Origin: Pseudomonas oryzicola
GTDB taxonomy: Bacteria > Pseudomonadota > Gammaproteobacteria > Pseudomonadales > Pseudomonadaceae
Reading direction: 5' to 3'
DNA length: 64,000 nucleotides
Assembly (NCBI RefSeq): GCF_014269185.2
Contig: NZ_JABWRZ020000003.1
Location: 1-64,000, forward strand
The notes below the pieces were generated by a model that worked only from the letters and a program-made list of their open reading frames with translations, made no database searches and was not told the origin of the DNA. Of the stretch, positions 63,014 to 64,000 are shown piece by piece. The translations under genes and the position numbers were made by a program. Numbering within the stretch: the stretch's first letter is position 1; every line of letters begins with the position of its first letter.

Positions 63014-63349
63014 CTACTCCACCATCAGCTTGTCCCGGTTACGCTCCAGCAATGCGTTGCCGATGCCTTTGATCTCAAGCAGTTCATCCACCGAGGCAAA
63101 CGGCCCATTGGCCTCCCGGTAGGCCACGATGGCCTCGGCCTTGGCCTTGCCAATGCCGTTCAGCTCCTTCTGCAATGTGACTGCATCAGCCGTGTTCAGG
63201 TCTAGCCGCTGCGGTTGCTGGGCCACCTGCTGGCCCACCACCGGCACCGGCTCGGGCGCTGCCGTGGCACTACCTGGGGCAGCGCTGAGGGAAAAGGACA
63301 GGCTGGCGAACAGGGGAAGCAAAAGGTACGACAGAACATTGTTACGCAT
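63014..63349 (-). CDS. ComEA-like helix-hairpin-helix DNA-binding protein
   Basis: 111 aa. Signal peptide (about 1-24), a Pro/Gln-rich linker, then two HhH motifs: LNTADAVTLQKELNGIGKAK and FASVDELLEIKGIGNALLER. Periplasmic double-stranded-DNA binder related to competence ComEA; it also occurs widely in non-competent pseudomonads. AAGGAG precedes ATG 63349. Confidence 0.92.
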   Translation of the reverse strand: MRNNVLSYLLLPLFASLSFSLSAAPGSATAAPEPVPVVGQQVAQQPQRLDLNTADAVTLQKELNGIGKAKAEAIVAYREANGPFASVDELLEIKGIGNALLERNRDKLMVE

Positions 63350-64000
63350 GTGAGTACTCCTTGGGTTGGTCATTTTCCAGCAGCCGTGTTCCTTCGGCTG
63401 TGCAATCAACCCTAGCGTCTACCTCACCGTGCAAACAGCGTCGTGGCCCCGTTAATCGTTACCGAATCCAACAGTGAAACATGCAACTTCTTCCACCCAA
63501 AAGTAATGGCATTAAGCCATTTTTCAGGTTAACTTGATGAAATCTTGGCGCTGGTAAATCGCCACTAGGTGAATTCCCATTTAACCTAGGTTTCATCCAG
63601 ACAAAAAGCAGTTGTTTTTCCTACAGGCCTTGCTGCTAAAGGCCTACATCCGTTCGTCGCATGGCTTGGTCGAATGGAAAGTCTTGGCACGGTGCCTGAA
63701 TATAATCAAACAATCGTTTTTCCTGATTTAAAATCTCCAAATAGGATCCAATTTATAGATATATAAGCGCTAAACCTGGCCTTCAGCGGAAAAATGCGTG
63801 CCAAACGGGATGCCATCTTGATGACGAAATGATAAATTTACCGTCACTGGACAACCGCTATGCTTGAAGGATCCGAGCCAACATGAATTCTTCTTCATCT
63901 CCTCCCCGGCTCCTCGTCCGTTATTGCGTGCGTGGCGCCACCCAGGCCACCCCCTCCGGCCGATTTGTATAACACCCAGGATCCACAGCCGTAGCACTTG
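63350..64000. other. AT-richer region without a convincing gene
   Basis: About 63420-63870 is clearly poorer in G+C than the rest of the window (for example the AATTTATAGATATATAAG stretch near 63750). A 75-codon minus-strand open frame at 63770-63997 lacks family features. It could be a promoter region for genes beyond the edge or the start of a horizontally acquired block. Confidence 0.5.

Noticed and set aside
63770..63997. 75-codon minus-strand open frame
   Set aside because: No ribosome site, no family features and irregular composition.

Overview
The window is GC-rich chromosomal DNA from a fluorescent Pseudomonas, most likely of the P. putida group. The evidence is the set of near-identical protein families (216-aa thiopurine methyltransferase, EarP with D13/D17/E273 and EF-P with Arg32, class II DAHP synthase), the many 35-bp REP palindromes typical of P. 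putida, and a gene order that, from memory, resembles the reverse of the PP_1813 to PP_1871 region of strain KT2440. That synteny was recalled, not computed. There are no rRNA genes, prophage, transposase or CRISPR arrays; one tRNA-Ser(GGA) lies near 20.4 kb.

From 0.2 to 44.5 kb the content is mostly housekeeping and conserved accessory genes. In order: htpX, tpm, a DOPA-dioxygenase-like gene, the cold-shock type helicase deaD, a spermidine-synthase-like gene, DAHP synthase, a TauE exporter with LysR regulators, the ohrR/ohr peroxide pair, earP/efp, a small Gre-factor-like gene, an SDR and an MFS exporter, a TonB-dependent receptor, tRNA-Ser, a crotonase, an acyltransferase, corA, a glutamine amidotransferase, a cytochrome c, rraB, an LtaS-like membrane sulfatase, a ZIP transporter, ankyrin and DUF3509 proteins, an acireductone-dioxygenase-like cupin, aroC, prmB, smrB-like, folE, glutaredoxin/GST, a BenE transporter and a chemoreceptor. 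REP palindromes, usually as inverted pairs, and a second repeat family sit in the intergenic gaps, mainly behind convergent or tail-to-tail genes.

From 44.77 to 59.69 kb lies a compact ~15-kb accessory cluster in which I see no 35-bp REP element. It holds an AurF-type diiron N-oxygenase with all seven metal ligands at near-AurF spacing, overlapping a flavin/[2Fe-2S] reductase gene. Around these are a glutamine amidotransferase, a small ABM-like protein, an MFS exporter, a BenE transporter, two unlike serine hydroxymethyltransferases, SerC, an ArgD-like aminotransferase, a YggS/PLPBP PLP-homeostasis protein, a dimeric (type 2) dUTPase, a 65-aa unknown and a MocR/PdxR-type PLP-sensing regulator. 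A shared motif (AAGTGGTCTG and its complement) is found in each main promoter region of the cluster, including directly before the regulator's own start codon. I infer a PdxR-like regulon that makes a small N-oxygenated, amino-acid-derived compound. The extra copies of PLP enzymes and of thymidylate-cycle enzymes could be precursor supply or self-protection against a PLP- or folate-directed toxin. This is the best candidate for an undescribed system.

From 59.7 kb the core resumes with an SDR, an NADP-dependent oxidoreductase, pyrF, a DUF2897 protein and a ComEA-like protein. The last ~580 bases are visibly AT-richer with no convincing gene and may be the edge of another variable region.
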